A stretch of DNA of 64,000 nucleotides from Siphonodentalium dalli (GCA_032622095.1 CP136068.1:122145989-122209988), one strand, 5' to 3'. Positions 12,060 to 23,198 are shown, numbered from the stretch's first letter. Made by a program: numbers and translations. The notes: a model not told the origin generated them from the letters alone.

Positions 12060-12893
12060 AATCAAATTAAGTCACCTTCGCAAGGGACGCCAGATAGCGA
12101 AGGTTACAATGCCGATTGTTTGTCCAAACGGGATTAGACAATCAGTCATAATAAATAAAGCCATTGCATGGTGAATATCACCCATGTATGCATGGTGTTA
12201 ATTAAGTAATTTAATTAATATCAGTGTGTTTAAATGATATATTTTCAATCAATGATGCTGCAATCCTCTAAAAATATACTCACATATATTCACGTTTAAC
12301 AGATACAGTAATTGACAAACGTATGCACATGTCAATGTTTTTTTTTAATAATTGCACTGATAATATGCAACCTGATGAATGTAACGAAAACAATTCCCAA
12401 CACGGAAGTATCACGAAGTGGCTTCAAATCAAATTCTTGTGTTATTGAACTGATACTTCTTATCAACTGATAAGTGCTTCAGTTTTAAGTCATGTTGTGG
12501 ATCGTACGGTGTAATGTCACAAATGCACAGGTGATTAAAGTAGATGGGCGCGAAGCGCCCAGGATGGTCGAAAAGATCGAGTGATCTTCTCCTTCATCCC
12601 ATGCACAGGTAAATGTTAGTCAATCATATATAGTCCAGGTCCGGATTCCACCATCGTCATCAGAGTCTACTCCACATACATCGGAATATTCTGTTTTCTC
12701 AGGATTTGTACTTCAGACAAAGGGACCTTTCGGTGCAACTGAAACCTTTATTATTATTTTATAGGAGCTGGTTCGTCTCTTCCACTGCCAGTTACATTTG
12801 GCGAGCTTAATGGCACGGGGCCTTGGTTGTAGCTAGGTTATAATTTAAAAATAAAATTTACCAAGTTATGAAAATTCCCTGAATAATATACTA
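12060..12893. other. No gene; fragment shared inverted with 48.96 kb
   Basis: AT-rich. At 12545-12597 the words GGGCGCGAAGCGCCC and GATCGAGTGATCTTCTCC recur in reverse complement at 48959-49010, so both places carry the end of the same unidentified repeat. Confidence 0.6.
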
Positions 12894-13544
12894 TCTCATA
12901 TATATTTTGAAGACCTCTGTCTGTATGTTTGTCTGTATGTTTGTCTGTATGTTTGTCTGTATGTTTGTCATTTATACAAATCTACGATTCTCGACCGATC
13001 GGGACCAAACTTGGTACGTGTGTGTAATTTGGCCAGGCGGTGGACGTTGTCGTATTGGCGAGCCCGTGCGGCGCCAGCTTCGCGCATGCGCAGACGATAT
13101 CTCGGAAACGGGTGGAGCTATATATCGACTTGAAATTTGCTATGTGAATGTATCTTGTCCCGGAAATGAATTTTATCGGGTCGCCGAGCCCGTGCGACAC
13201 CAGCTTCGCGCATGCGCAGACGAGATCTCGGAAACGGGTGGAGCTATCGACTTGAAATTTGGTATGTGAATGTATCTTGCCCCGGATACGATTTTATCGG
13301 GTTGCCGAGCCCGTGCGACGCCATCTTCGCGCATGCGCAGACGAGATATCGGAAACGGGTGGAGCTATCGACTTGAAATTTGGTATGTGAATGTATCTTG
13401 CCCCGGATACGAATTTTATCGGGTCGCCGAGCCCGTGCGACGCCAGCTTCGCGCATGCGCACACCAGATCTCGGAAACGGGTGGAGCTATCGACTTGAAA
13501 TTTGGTTTTTGAATAGCCCGGACAACGTCGGGCTCATCGGCTAG
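12894..13544 (+). mobile_element. Non-autonomous Helitron-like element, copy 1
   Basis: It starts TCTCATATATATTTTGAAGA after an A and ends in a short hairpin (AGCCCG...CGGGCT) followed ten bases later by CTAG before a T. A TC start, a 3' hairpin, a CTRR end and insertion between A and T are Helitron features. Inside is a TTTGTCTG microsatellite, a CGACCGATCGGGAC segment and four copies of a ~120-bp unit containing CTTCGCGCATGCGCAGAC and TCTCGGAAACGGGTGGAGCT. No Rep/helicase is present. Frames in the units are by-products. It joins directly to the next copy. Confidence 0.8.
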
Positions 13545-13928
13545 TCTCATATATATTTTGAAGACCTCGGTTTGTCTGTTTGTCTGTATGTTTGTTTGTC
13601 ATTTATACAAATCTACGATTCTCGACCGATCGGGACGAAACTTGGTAAGTGTGTGTAGTTTGACCAGGCGGTCGACGTTGTCGTATTGGCGAGCCCGTGC
13701 GGCGCCCGCTTCGCGCATGCGTAGACGAGATCTCGGAAACGGGTGGAGCTATCGACTTGAAATTTGCTATGTGAATGTATCTTGCCCCGGATACGAATTT
13801 TATCGGGTCGCCGAGCCCGTGCGACGCCAGCTTCGCGCATGCGCAGACCAGATCTCGGAAACGGATGGAGCTATCGACTTGAAATTTGGTTTTTGAATAG
13901 CCCGGACAACGTAGGGCTCATCGGCTAG
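13545..13928 (+). mobile_element. Non-autonomous Helitron-like element, copy 2 (head-to-tail)
   Basis: It begins with the same TCTCATATATATTTTGAAGA immediately after the CTAGT of copy 1 and ends in the same hairpin plus CTAG. It has two internal ~120-bp units instead of four. Two complete elements abutting head to tail fit insertion of one at the 3' end of the other, or rolling-circle tandem products. Confidence 0.8.
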
Positions 13929-15214
13929 TAGTATATATAATGGTAGTATGAATGCGATATTATCCACAAAACACAAGTTTTGTGTGAGCCCGAGAGATTG
14001 TTTATATAAAGCATGCACGTAAAGAGTGTGGGAGAGTGATTCACGATGACCCATTCAACGCCGAAATCTAGAGAGGCGAGGATTAGCGAGCGTTTTATCG
14101 GTATGTTGTAAACAGCATGGCTGCAGTTTTAACCAAAGTTAATTGGTGGGGTCTCGATCCCCGGTGTTGAGTGTATTGCTTATCGTAGTCTCTTTACGTA
14201 TTGTACTGTAACATAATTTGGCCTTTGTTTATATACTAACACGACGTACGATATTGGCAATTATAACATGCTATTTACGTGATATTTGTGATTGGTATAA
14301 GAACAAAATCTGTCTATATTTTAGTATTATTTCTGTTTATGGCAGGTTTAACGGATGTGACATTTTAAAACAGTAATACCCACCGCGAAGGGTATCCGTA
14401 TCTTTAAGAACATTGACTGAAACCCGACATTCACGATTCTCAATCCTAAGTCCGACCACAAAGCTCAAGCGTATATATCTCTGGCAATCAAGTAAAGTCG
14501 GGTTGCCGATAAGTAGAACATTCACCAGGAAAAAAGGTAGGGTACAGACGTTTTGCTATGCTATGCTTTAATCTCTAAGACATGAATTCACATGTAACTG
14601 GCGAGAAGTGCAATATTTACAAATACATAAAAGAACACAGAAAATGAGGAAGAAGCAGAAAAAGAAGAAGAGGAAAAGAAGAAGAAGAGGAAAAAAAGAA
14701 GAAGAAGATAAGAAGAAGAATAAGATAGAAGAAGATTGGTTGATAGATATGGCGGTAGTCTCTCTGTTAACCATCGTCAGTCTTCATTATCGTCGTTTTA
14801 TATTATTTATTTATATTATCGGTATACTTTTCGAGGATGTCTTATATCAATACTAATAATAATAATACGAATACTAACAACAACAACAACAACAACAACA
14901 ATAGCAGCCATAACATTTGGCTTGATATTTTACATAACATTTGCCAGAAGGTTACATATATGATTGAATTTTTGCGCTCAAATTGTTGTCTGCTATATAT
15001 GCCTGAGTTTGGAACATGTATATGCCAACTTAATAGACGTCACTGCCATATTAATTTAGTTGCATTAATAATATTAATACTTAGTATAGCATTTCGATTA
15101 TGGGAGTCAAGCAACCTATATTCCACCTTTTGGCGAAAGTGATCCCTTCAGCCCAAGTAGATGTTTTAGCTCGCAATAGATGGAGTTTAGATAGGCGGAG
15201 GGCTCCCTTCAACT
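13929..15214. other. Non-coding with two microsatellites
   Basis: A purine tract of GAA/GAAGAG units lies at 14641-14735 and an AAT/AAC tract at 14850-14905. Both give long low-complexity frames that I do not accept as genes. The block 14225-14420 is a diverged relative of 17015-17235 (shared words TTCTGTTT, TGTCTA, ATACCCACCG and ACCTTTAAG or variants). Confidence 0.6.
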
Positions 15215-15530
15215 ATTTTCTCTGACGCTTTGAAAGGACCAGTATGTGGTACTCACGATCGAACCCACCACGTCTTCCTGTCTCTTCGCGATTTTGTCGT
15301 ATCATGTAATATCATGCCAAGATATATTAAACCCTCTCCTTACACTATTACATTAACAAAGACTGTTTTCTTTGACGCGTTATAGAGGGACCATTACGTG
15401 GCACTCAGTATTCACGAAACCACCACGTCTTCCTGTCTATATTCGCGATATGGTCTTAACATGTAATATCATGGCAACCAAAGAAAAAATGAACCATTAA
15501 TTACACTATTAAATTAACAAAGCTGTATAG
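15215..15530 (+). repeat. Diverged tandem pair, ~155-bp units
   Basis: Both units contain TTTTCT...TGACGC...AGGGACCA, then ACCACGTCTTCCTGTCT, CGCGAT, ATGTAATATCATG and end near TTACACTATTA. The first runs at about 15215-15367 and the second at 15368-15530. Confidence 0.75.
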
Positions 15531-17242
15531 TCCGCACTATATATCGCCCAGTAAAGGTCCGTATGTGTCGCAAATCGGGAGAATTAGTAAACTTTAGCAC
15601 CCTATAACATATAATATTAGGCAGTCGACCCAGTGTTTGAGCGGGTCTATCCATGCACATTCTGATCGGCTGGAAGTGACCTTGGGTTATCAAGTCGCCC
15701 ATACCATAATCGTCTGATGGCCGCGGCTTGGTGAGACCGACCGGAATCCACCGGTCAGGTCGGGCTGGCCAGATGTCACAGACAGGTATGAAGACCAAGA
15801 AAAAGAAAAAACCCCGCCACATCGCCACGGGGTTGCCGACAGGAGGAAAACTTATAAGTCGACAAGGGTAACAAATAGGTAGACCAAACCCAAAGTCTAA
15901 CTTGACCATTATTTTCATGTGGGTAATCCACATACAGCTGAAAACAATCAGGTAACTAACTATAACTAAATATATCACCCGGACACCATTTTTGGACGGA
16001 CCATACCAGTTGGTCTTCAAGTGGTTTTTCTTTTGTTATTTTTGACAGTTTTGACCACTTAAAGACTACCACTTAACTCCAAAATTGTACGGAATAAAGG
16101 GCATTAGGTGGTAGTTTGACATTATAGGTGGTCGATCGTGTCAAACTTTCTTTTGTCTTAGACTCCTCTCCTGACCATGCACATAAGGCTCAAATGGATA
16201 AACGGACCCATGCGCGGACGCACGGACGGACATCGGTGATTTATACAACCCATCGAACAACACATTTGGGGGACAAAAATCAGACTGATCCATAGGCAAA
16301 TTGCCTGGCATGCTAATATTACAAAATTCTTAACGACCGAACAATTTAACAGACGGTGACTGATACTTACGTAATTTGTTTTTACCACACCACTCATTAA
16401 ATAGGGTACTTAAACTGGCATTAACCATTTGTAAAAAAAAAAAAACCCCTAAAAATACTATCAATCAATTTGTAACCACACCCTGAAATGTCAGTCTTGT
16501 TAAACATTAGATTTGTAGAATAGTTGACATTATAACTGAGCCACCTAAATAATAGTTTTGTCAATTAATGTACTCGATAGCCTAACTATATCGTGTGTTA
16601 CTTTTGTAAACTCACATAAATATAGGTACAGTAAATTGCATGCAAGAGCCCTGTTGTTACTAAAATCGCATTTGATGGCCATTAAGTGGTGTCGTCGTAA
16701 ACAACGCCAAAATCTCCAAACAGTAGTGTTTAATTTTATCACAATTGTACCCAATGAAACTTATCTGACGACATCAACATTATCAACAAGATTTATCAGC
16801 GTTATACTAGATATGTGTGCCAACTAGAAAACCTACTACATTTACCTAAGCATGAGCCTGATTGAGGTTACATAAGTCAGCACAATGCTACTGGCTAATC
16901 ACACACAAATGATATAAACGCTCTTTATTAGTTCCATATCAGGAATTCAGCAACAAAGAACGCTCTTTATATTTACCACAATAATATAAACAAACACCAG
17001 GAAAGTAACTATTTATGCTTTTGTTTACATAACAATGGTCAAACATATAACAATAACATACTGTTTATGCGATATTTCTCTTTTGTATACAAACAAAGTC
17101 TGTCTACATTTTAATATTCTTTCTGTTTGTGGCGGTTTTTGACGGGTGGAAATATTTTCACAGGATACCCACCGTCAAGGCCTCCCATACCTTTAAGACT
17201 AATAAGATGGTTAATATTTAAAAAAAATTAAATTAAACTCTC
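15531..17242. other. No confident gene
   Basis: A 168-codon minus-strand frame at 15514-16020 is the longest outside mobile elements. It starts with a hydrophobic stretch but shows no domain, overlaps a repeat at its 3' end and has no supporting neighbour, so I do not call it. The region 17015-17235 is a diverged copy of 14225-14420. Confidence 0.45.
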
Positions 17243-17584
17243 TTAAAGGGGTACTGTACTCTAAATCCAGCCATTTATGGGACCATCTTCTTTTATACTC
17301 AACAGATTATATGCAACAAATGAATGAATTTCAGCCATGGATTAGTGCAAAATACACGCATGTGCTCTATGAACGTTGCAAACAACATGGTAATATTATA
17401 ATGAAAATGAATAAATTCAATTTCATTATAAATACCATGTTGTTTGTTCTTAGTTCATAGAGCACATGTGTGTATTTTGCACTAATATGTGGCTCAAATT
17501 CAGTTATTTGTTGCATATATTATGTTGAGTATAAAAGGAGATGGTCCCATAAATGGTCAGAATTAGTGTACAGTCCCCATTTAA
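17243..17584. mobile_element. TTAA-flanked foldback MITE
   Basis: The whole segment folds back on itself. GGGGTACTGTACTCTAAAT at the left pairs with ATTAGTGTACAGTCCCC at the right, and AAATACACGCATGTGCTCTATGAAC pairs across the centre near 17420. TTAA flanks both ends. No coding sequence. Confidence 0.85.
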
Positions 17585-17700
17585 AGCGCCTAAAAACCTG
17601 TTTTCACTATATAATAATTTCAGACTGGAAACAGCTAGACTCTGAAAGTGGATATTTTTGTTATATATATATAAGCCAATGAATCAAGACTGGTCCTTAT

Positions 17701-18213
17701 TAGCGCGCACCGCGCGCGTGTATACTGTTCTCCAAATTTTTGATAGCTATGGTCCTATGGGCATTTTATTTATAGATAATTGTTTTTTTCCGGTTTAAAA
17801 GTCGAACTGCGTGGACCAGGAGGCCGAGTCTGGTAAAAGGTGTAGTTGGGAATTTCAATTTCGTTTATTGTCCTTGACATTATTATTTCAATAATGTTTG
17901 TTTTTTGGTTTGTGACAAGCTATGTCAATTACAAATAAAAGATATTTAAAAGATAATTTGTAAGTCTTATATTTCAACTTTTATAGATATGTTTCGTTCT
18001 GCAGCCCACTGGTGGTTGTGGTCGGAGACGGCCGATTCGGCCGACGGTTCGTTAATTGGGTGCTGGTTGTTATTGTTATTTTAACGGAATTCTGAGTTGG
18101 TCATTCGCGAAACCAATATATTTTATATTCTATAATTACAAGCATGGGTATATAATATATGATCTTGAGCGCGTTACCATTTCTGACTATGGTTTTCTTG
18201 TCTACTTTGATGC
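17701..18213 (+). repeat. ~510-bp dispersed repeat, copy 1
   Basis: Nearly identical to 38299-38802. Both start in a GCGCGC-rich motif and run through TTTTATTTATAGATAAT, GTTCTGCAGCCCACTG, GGTCGGAGACGGCCGA and ATGATCTTGAGC. The high identity suggests recent spread. No terminal repeats or frames identify its class. Confidence 0.85.
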
Positions 18214-18738
18214 CGAAAGACTGTTATGTCAGCTGTGTGTGGGAAACAGGCCCCGCAAATCTATATCTTGTGTCATTGGAAGTGCCAGCTGCAGTCTATC
18301 AGACGATAAGAATTGAATCATGACGACATGTGATGGGCAAAGGAACTGATCGTTTCTCCTCCATTAGGTACCAGTCACAGATATACCCTATCATTTAAAC
18401 CCATTACGCATGACCGGTGTCAGTTTACGGCGGTGTGAAGTATCAAGCGTTGCCAGAATCTCGTTAATATCACAAACTTCCAAGAGGTTCCAGACTTTCT
18501 TTGGGTCAGCCGGAACAAAATATAGATAGTCATTATCGATTTAGAAATCTTAGAATTAACGTGATAGTGAGTGAAATTATTTAGACTTTCTTTTGAGTTT
18601 TTGGAAGAAGTGCGGTTGGCGTGAATAGTCTGTGCAAGATAATTCAACCATTGGAAGATCTAGTGTTTTCGTGTGTTGAATAGTTCATCCTGTTTAACAC
18701 TTCCATGACTGGAACTTCCAGAAATTTTGCGAAACCCA
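18214..18738. other. No gene seen
   Basis: AT-rich sequence lacking a credible frame. The end (about 18690-18738, CATGACTGGAACTTCC...AAATTTTGCGAAA) belongs to the extended arm of the hairpin element that follows; related arms occur at 1906-1955 and 38885-38930. Confidence 0.5.
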
Positions 18739-18813
18739 GTGCCAATGCATTCTCTTATATATGCGAGTCCCCCACTGGAAGCCTCACATATGTAAGGGAA
18801 TACATTGGCACAA
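18739..18813. repeat. GCCAATGCATTCTC hairpin
   Basis: Imperfect palindrome: GTGCCAATGCATTCTCTTAT on the left pairs with the diverged right arm ending ATACATTGGCAC. It is one of at least seven copies in the window; the others are at 1850-1908 (partial), inside the MITEs at 35734 and 61305 (two each), at 38931 and at 46712. Confidence 0.75.
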
Positions 18814-18900
18814 CAATATTTACATTGACCGTGTAAGCCATATATAACATTCTCTTATAGGAGACTCGAATATATAACACAAAGGAGTGTCACAGGATAT

Positions 18901-19231
18901 TTAACCTCTTGGCTACCATACATGTACAGAGTACGGAAGTAAAATGTCACTCCGTGTGCTATACGACCGTACTGAGTACGGACCTACTTCAGTCATTTGG
19001 TCATTATTCGTAGTGAAACTCAGTGTCTGGTGCATTGTATCTCAAAGTTTTAAACAGTGTATCTGATGTTCCAGGATTGTCAAAGGACATAGCCTTTCAA
19101 TGGAGTTAGTTTTAGGGTTTTCGTGATATTCCCGTCAAATTCTTTCCATTGGACATTTTATAGACCAACACGTTAATGGCCCAGCGCAGGAAGTCGTGAT
19201 CTATGACGTCATTTAGCAGTTAAGAGGTTAA
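18901..19231. mobile_element. TTAA-flanked MITE
   Basis: Ends TTAACCTCTTGGCT and AGTTAAGAGGTTAA are inverted copies with a short TIR, flanked by or including TTAA. No transposase. The interior contains a small inverted pair, AGTACGGAAGT/ACTGAGTACGGACC. Confidence 0.65.
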
Positions 19232-19303
19232 CCAGCGCATATCCCGTCATGATAGGGTAATTTTTTTCTTTATGGTACGTTCACAAGTAGCTGCAAAAAA
19301 CAA

Positions 19304-19367
19304 TCAGGTATGCATGTGACTTACTTGACCAATGAACAAAAGTATACAAGAATATATCCGAGGAAGA
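19304..19367 (+). repeat. Left copy of 64-bp target-site duplication
   Basis: Identical over 64 bases to 35419-35482 (starting TCAGGTATGCATGTGACTTA). The two copies bracket the LINE that contains the Polinton. Such a long direct repeat is most simply the LINE's target-site duplication, although it is longer than usual. Confidence 0.85.
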
Positions 19368-20064
19368 GAGATATCTTTATTACCTCACAGTATAGGAGAG
19401 ATCGATACACATGACATATAAATACAGTTGGATTAAAGTGGGCTCCCCTGACCAATGTGGTGGGCCGTTATGTACAAGTATGGAGAGGTGTTGGAAACCA
19501 CGAGAGTGAAGCATATATGCATTTGAATGTTCACAACAACTTTTGTTGCAGGAAAATCTGATTTGTCCAACAGATATGACAGTTAGTCGTTACAACATGC
19601 GTGGGTGTTGAGAAGATAATTACAATGGACGAGGCACGGGTTGCTGTACGCCATTCCTTATCATTGTGCTGAGAACATACAGGAACTTCGCAGAATATAG
19701 TACTAGTTCCTTGAGGCAGTGATATATGTGTTCTGTTAGGGTTTCCAGAGAACTTCCGAGGAGGGTTGCTACCAGGTCATCTCTGGCTAACGACGCAAGG
19801 TGAAAATATTCGGGTATGCCGAAACGAGAGATAATTCCTTCCCAAAAAGAGTTTCTAATAATGAGTGCGGCTGGAGAAGAGCATACGAACATGGCGTGGT
19901 CGATTTCGTTCGAGTACACTTCGCTGCAGAGATGACACACTAAATTGTTGGCATAGGTAGTCCTGTTGAGAAGCAGTACTAAGTTTTTGAGATATTTGAA
20001 CATGTGAGCGTTTCCATGGAGAAGTTTCCAGACTGACCAGTTTGATAGGGGATTAGGAGTAGTA
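19368..20064 (-). pseudogene. LINE C-terminal zinc-motif fragment and 3' UTR
   Basis: The minus-strand frame from about 20064 to 19620 encodes the region after the reverse transcriptase of a non-LTR retrotransposon. It begins with NPLSNWSVWKLLHG, followed by a Cys/His knuckle CHLCSEVYSNEIDHAMFVC (C-x2-C-x9-H-x4-C) of the type found at LINE ORF2 C-termini. No RT motifs precede it: upstream is the minisatellite and then Polinton sequence. The stop lies near 19620, followed by about 250 bases of 3' UTR. Non-functional by itself. Confidence 0.75.
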
Positions 20065-20073
20065 ATGGGGGGC

Positions 20074-20335
20074 ACTATGGCCCAGTACCCCCCAGACATG
20101 GGCACTATGGCCCAGTACCCCCCAGACATGGGCACTATGGCCCAGTACCCCCCAGACATGAGCACTATGACCCAGTACCCCCCAGACATGGGCACTATGG
20201 CCCAGTACCCCCCAGACATGGGCACTATGGCCCAGTACCCCCCAGACATGGGCACTGGGCCATAGTGCCCATGTCTGGGGGGTACTGGGCCATAGTGCCC
20301 ATGTCTGGGGGGTACTGGGCCATAGTGGCCCCCAT
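20074..20335. repeat. 30-bp minisatellite ending in an inverted array
   Basis: Six units of GGCACTATGGCCCAGTACCC plus CCCAGACAT run in plus orientation to about 20252; two further units then run in the opposite orientation to 20330, so the end can form a hairpin. Because 30 is divisible by three and no phase has a stop, long open frames appear on both strands. They read into the LINE fragment but are by-products. The array lies exactly at the LINE/Polinton junction. Confidence 0.9.
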
Positions 20336-20596
20336 ATCATTTATTTTTCAAAAACAAGAACAAGAACAATGAACAATAATATATTATTATACATCAATAA
20401 TATTAACAAAGTACAATAATTTATGTACAAAACAAGGTCTCAGATTTGAAGAAACTTAATTGAACATCCTACAACATCCTACGCTGAATCAATAACAAAA
20501 GAGTCTATTTTGTGGAGTTGTTGACACATTCGTTGTTATCTGGTCGGCGTCTTCTTTGCGTTGTATGTATATCAGCCGTCGATGTCCTGGTGAAGT
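20336..20596. other. AT-rich left edge of the Polinton
   Basis: AT-rich tract following the protease gene; probably its 3' UTR plus remains of the left end. No match to sequence at the right edge (34.7 kb) was found by eye in either orientation. Confidence 0.5.
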
Positions 20597-21070
20597 TTAA
20601 TTCAACAGCAAATTTGCTTTTCTGTATAATCGACCATAGTGCTTTCCAAACCATCGAACTATTGTTCTGTCATTCTTGAAGAAATCCCGAGAATTGAATA
20701 ATCTTTTCATCCTCTTTCCTTTCATCATGTGGTGGAGTGCGAATATACAATATAATCCACACACATTTGTCGCACGATGTTGATATCGTGTTGTATTCAT
20801 AGTCCATGCTGAAGAGTTCCTTTTTATGAATGGTAACATATATCGTCTCGGTGGTGGTAGTGCAAATGAGTCGAAGTATACAGCTGATCTTCCATTGAAT
20901 AACATCAATGTCCAGTGTTCTCCTGGCTGATCCGATGAGTGCGTGTTCACAATATATGCTTGAATATGCTGTGGTTTCTTCTCTGGTAACAGATCTCTAG
21001 CACAAACATGTGTTTTAAGTTTACACAACCAGGAATTGTCCAGAATATATTGAAGTTCAGCTGTCTGCAT
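20597..21070 (-). CDS. PRO: Polinton maturation protease (adenovirus-type cysteine protease)
   Basis: 157 residues, open throughout. It belongs to the adenain/Ulp1-like C5 cysteine proteases, which cleave virion precursors during capsid maturation. The catalytic His is in the EHWTLM motif (about residue 53), the acidic residue in VYFDSFALP (about 68), and the nucleophile Cys in NVCGLYCIFALHHM (about 103), in the usual order. The start overlaps the end of the upstream gene by 14 bases, as expected in a tightly packed late block. No disabling change is visible. It is the last gene of the element on this side. Confidence 0.88.
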   Translation of the reverse strand: MQTAELQYILDNSWLCKLKTHVCARDLLPEKKPQHIQAYIVNTHSSDQPGEHWTLMLFNGRSAVYFDSFALPPPRRYMLPFIKRNSSAWTMNTTRYQHRATNVCGLYCIFALHHMMKGKRMKRLFNSRDFFKNDRTIVRWFGKHYGRLYRKANLLLN

Positions 21071-21515
21071 CGTTGTAATTCTCTTTGACTCGCTGTGACC
21101 ACATCAGAGTCCACTCTGCGTCGATTTTGTTGCGGTTGAGCTCCAAACTGTTTCTCAGATGATCCCACATGACGTATGCTTCGAACTTCTCCTTGCAGTG
21201 TGGGTTTAACTCCATCAGCTTCGGGAACCATCTTTCCATAACATTGTATATGTCAAGTTTAATCAGCGCTAAGTCGATAAACTGGTTTGTCCAATCATCA
21301 GTTGTAGAGAACAAACACAGAACATGTTCACGTTGACTAGGATGTTCTATTTTACATCCTTCACAGTTTGCTGACACTTCCTTGCGAATAAGTTCTTGTA
21401 GTTCTTCAATCATAGCGTTGTTGAGTGTGTCCAAGATCAGGTTCCATCTCGGAGCAAAGTTTTGTGAACATTGGTATTCTTCATAGTAGTTCCATAGCTG
21501 TGATGTGAACTCCAT
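21057..21515 (-). CDS. Conserved Polinton zinc-motif protein of unknown function
   Basis: 152 residues, open. The recognisable part is CEGCKIEHPSQREHVLC (about residues 49-65), a Cys2-His-His-Cys arrangement likely to bind zinc. I recall a similar small protein with this motif next to MCP or PRO in other Maverick-type elements, but its role is not known to me. The rest is probably helical with many Trp and charged residues. It begins two bases after the shifted-frame end of the MCP gene and overlaps PRO by 14 bases. Confidence 0.7.
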   Translation of the reverse strand: MEFTSQLWNYYEEYQCSQNFAPRWNLILDTLNNAMIEELQELIRKEVSANCEGCKIEHPSQREHVLCLFSTTDDWTNQFIDLALIKLDIYNVMERWFPKLMELNPHCKEKFEAYVMWDHLRNSLELNRNKIDAEWTLMWSQRVKENYNDADS

Positions 21516-21517
21516 CC

Positions 21518-22816
21518 TAATAGTCAGTAAGCACTTCTCTCAAAGCTGTGATCTCTATTTCACTGTCAAATTCAGCATACACCAAAAACGTTGACGGCTG
21601 TAGTGAGAGCTGTCAAGAACTGAAGTTCCAAACGCAGGTTCCCTGTCTTTTTAGGATGTAGATGTCCCTCGTCGCTTCCTTGGTCCGGTGTCAAGTCGAA
21701 CCCCCACAAACAATAACCATTCATATATTCTTTTAAATTAATGCCAATTGATTTGTTAACACCAAACATTCCTAAAGATTGATACAAAGATAAATATGAT
21801 CTGAGACATTGTTTTGTTGCGAAGTTTGGTTCAAATGGACGGTTATGTATTGTATGACCGTCTTGACTAACTTCCAATTTATTCAAACTGAAATGTTTGA
21901 AGTGGAATGGATTGGTACCCAAATCTCCATTCATATCTTTATTTTCGACCAACGCAATAAAAAGTCTCTTTGGTAATTGTCCTTGAAATAAGTGGTCTTC
22001 AATTTTTGATCTAAGTCCAGTACTAATTGTGAAAGTTTTTATTTCTACTCGTCTGATAGGTATTTTCATTTTTGACTGGACAATTTCTTGATTTAATTTA
22101 TTTGAGACCGCTGGAAAGAGACTAACTGTTCTGACATGGAACACTGCTGATTCGAAAACAATTTGTCCATCCTCGGCGCCAATGAGGCAAAATTTTGATG
22201 GTGACCTGTTTAATCTGATACGAATTCCATTTGGTAAATATTTTTCTTGAAGAAACAGATCAGTGTGTAAGCGTCCACATAGTTCAACAATTTTACTACC
22301 ACCGATCAAACTTTCTCTAGAAGTTAATCCAGCATTGCCACCACCTTTGGTATTCTCTTCAAATTGTTCTGCTGTATCGCCATACCACATTTCTAAATTT
22401 GCTAATTGATTATCTTTATATTCTGGAGAGTATCCCAACAGATTTTCGAAATATGCTCGATATGGGTAAGTGTCAGAATTCGAAGTTATCAATTTGTTGT
22501 TCAAGTAAACATCGATACTGCTGAACATGCTATGAAAGAAATTGTTAACAGGTGCTAATTCCGTACCAGCTACCAAATTAGTTCCATCTTTTTTTGTAAT
22601 TTTGAATTTCACATAAAGATAAGATTGATTAATATCTGTCCACTTTTCGGTTTGAGATGGTATGACAAACTCTATCGGAGCAGAATTATTCAGCGGTGCA
22701 ATCGGATGATTTTCGATCCACTGCGATTCTGACATTGTAGCCACCGTTGGTGGAACATGTGTTATATCAAGTTCCGATTTATTGCATTCGCATGATCCAT
22801 TTACCATTTGTGCCAT
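21518..22816 (-). pseudogene. MCP: Major capsid protein, frameshifted at the extreme C-terminus
   Basis: The open frame runs 414 codons (22816-21572) and matches the double jelly-roll major capsid protein of Polintons, which forms hexameric capsomers. Visible features are an N-terminal region with IEFVIPSQTEKWTDI and SYLYVKFKITKKDG, and a loop ending in YPYRAYFENLLGYS. It ends prematurely in VFGVC. In another phase the following DNA (to 21518) encodes a YAEFD-containing tail of the sort expected at this protein's end, so a single-base indel near 21585, probably in the GTTTTTGG run, displaced the last 20 or so codons. The body is otherwise open. Confidence 0.88.
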
Positions 22817-22818
22817 GA

Positions 22819-23193
22819 TTAAGCAAACATATCAAGAGCTCGACTGCTAGGATGTTTTTTCGACTGACTTTTTCGGCGTTTGACAGCTGAATGATTCATT
22901 TTTGAATTCGCTACTCTTTTTCTAGGTTTTTGTCTCGAGTTCAAAATTTGATTTTTAGCTTGTGTGCCAAAAGATTTTAAAGCTTTTTTACCTTCAGACA
23001 TCAACGCTTCTTTCGGACTTTTACCTTGATTAATAATTTCATCTGCAACACCAAAAGTGTGTTTTTTCGCAAGTTGTAAAGCTGTCCGACCAATCGGTTT
23101 TAGAAATGGTACAGCAGATCTCATAACTGATTTGAAAATTGAACCAATACCGTTACCATATTGCCGTGGTACACCTCTATACACGGGGAACAT
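22819..23193 (-). CDS. Small basic virion-type protein between minor and major capsid genes
   Basis: 124 residues, open. The N-terminus MFPVYRGVPRQYGNGIGSIF contains a Gly-rich GNGIGSIF segment followed by an amphipathic stretch (VMRSAVPFLKPIG). The C-terminal half is very basic (KPRKRVANSK, KRRKSQSKK). Position between the minor and major capsid genes and the amphipathic-plus-basic layout suggest an internal or cement virion protein, comparable in layout to adenovirus core or membrane-active proteins. This is inference; no catalytic motif is visible. Spacing to the MCP start is 2 bases. Confidence 0.65.
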   Translation of the reverse strand: MFPVYRGVPRQYGNGIGSIFKSVMRSAVPFLKPIGRTALQLAKKHTFGVADEIINQGKSPKEALMSEGKKALKSFGTQAKNQILNSRQKPRKRVANSKMNHSAVKRRKSQSKKHPSSRALDMFA

Positions 23194-23198
23194 TGTTT

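Noticed and set aside
12907-13896. Overlapping frames of 72-120 codons on both strands
   Set aside because: They follow the ~120-bp internal units of Helitron-like elements and recur identically in each unit.
14608-14856. Lys/Arg-rich frame (possible basic DNA-binding protein)
   Set aside because: Produced by a GAA/GAAGAG purine microsatellite; the opposite strand gives an equally long Phe/Ser frame.
15514-16020. 168-codon minus-strand reading frame
   Set aside because: No recognisable domain, 3' end overlaps a diverged tandem repeat, odd composition, no neighbour support. Chance length is possible in 64 kb.
20053-20340. Repeat-peptide frames on both strands (WAIVPMSGGY and MAQYPPDMGT types)
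   Set aside because: By-products of a 30-bp minisatellite without stops; the unit length is a multiple of three.
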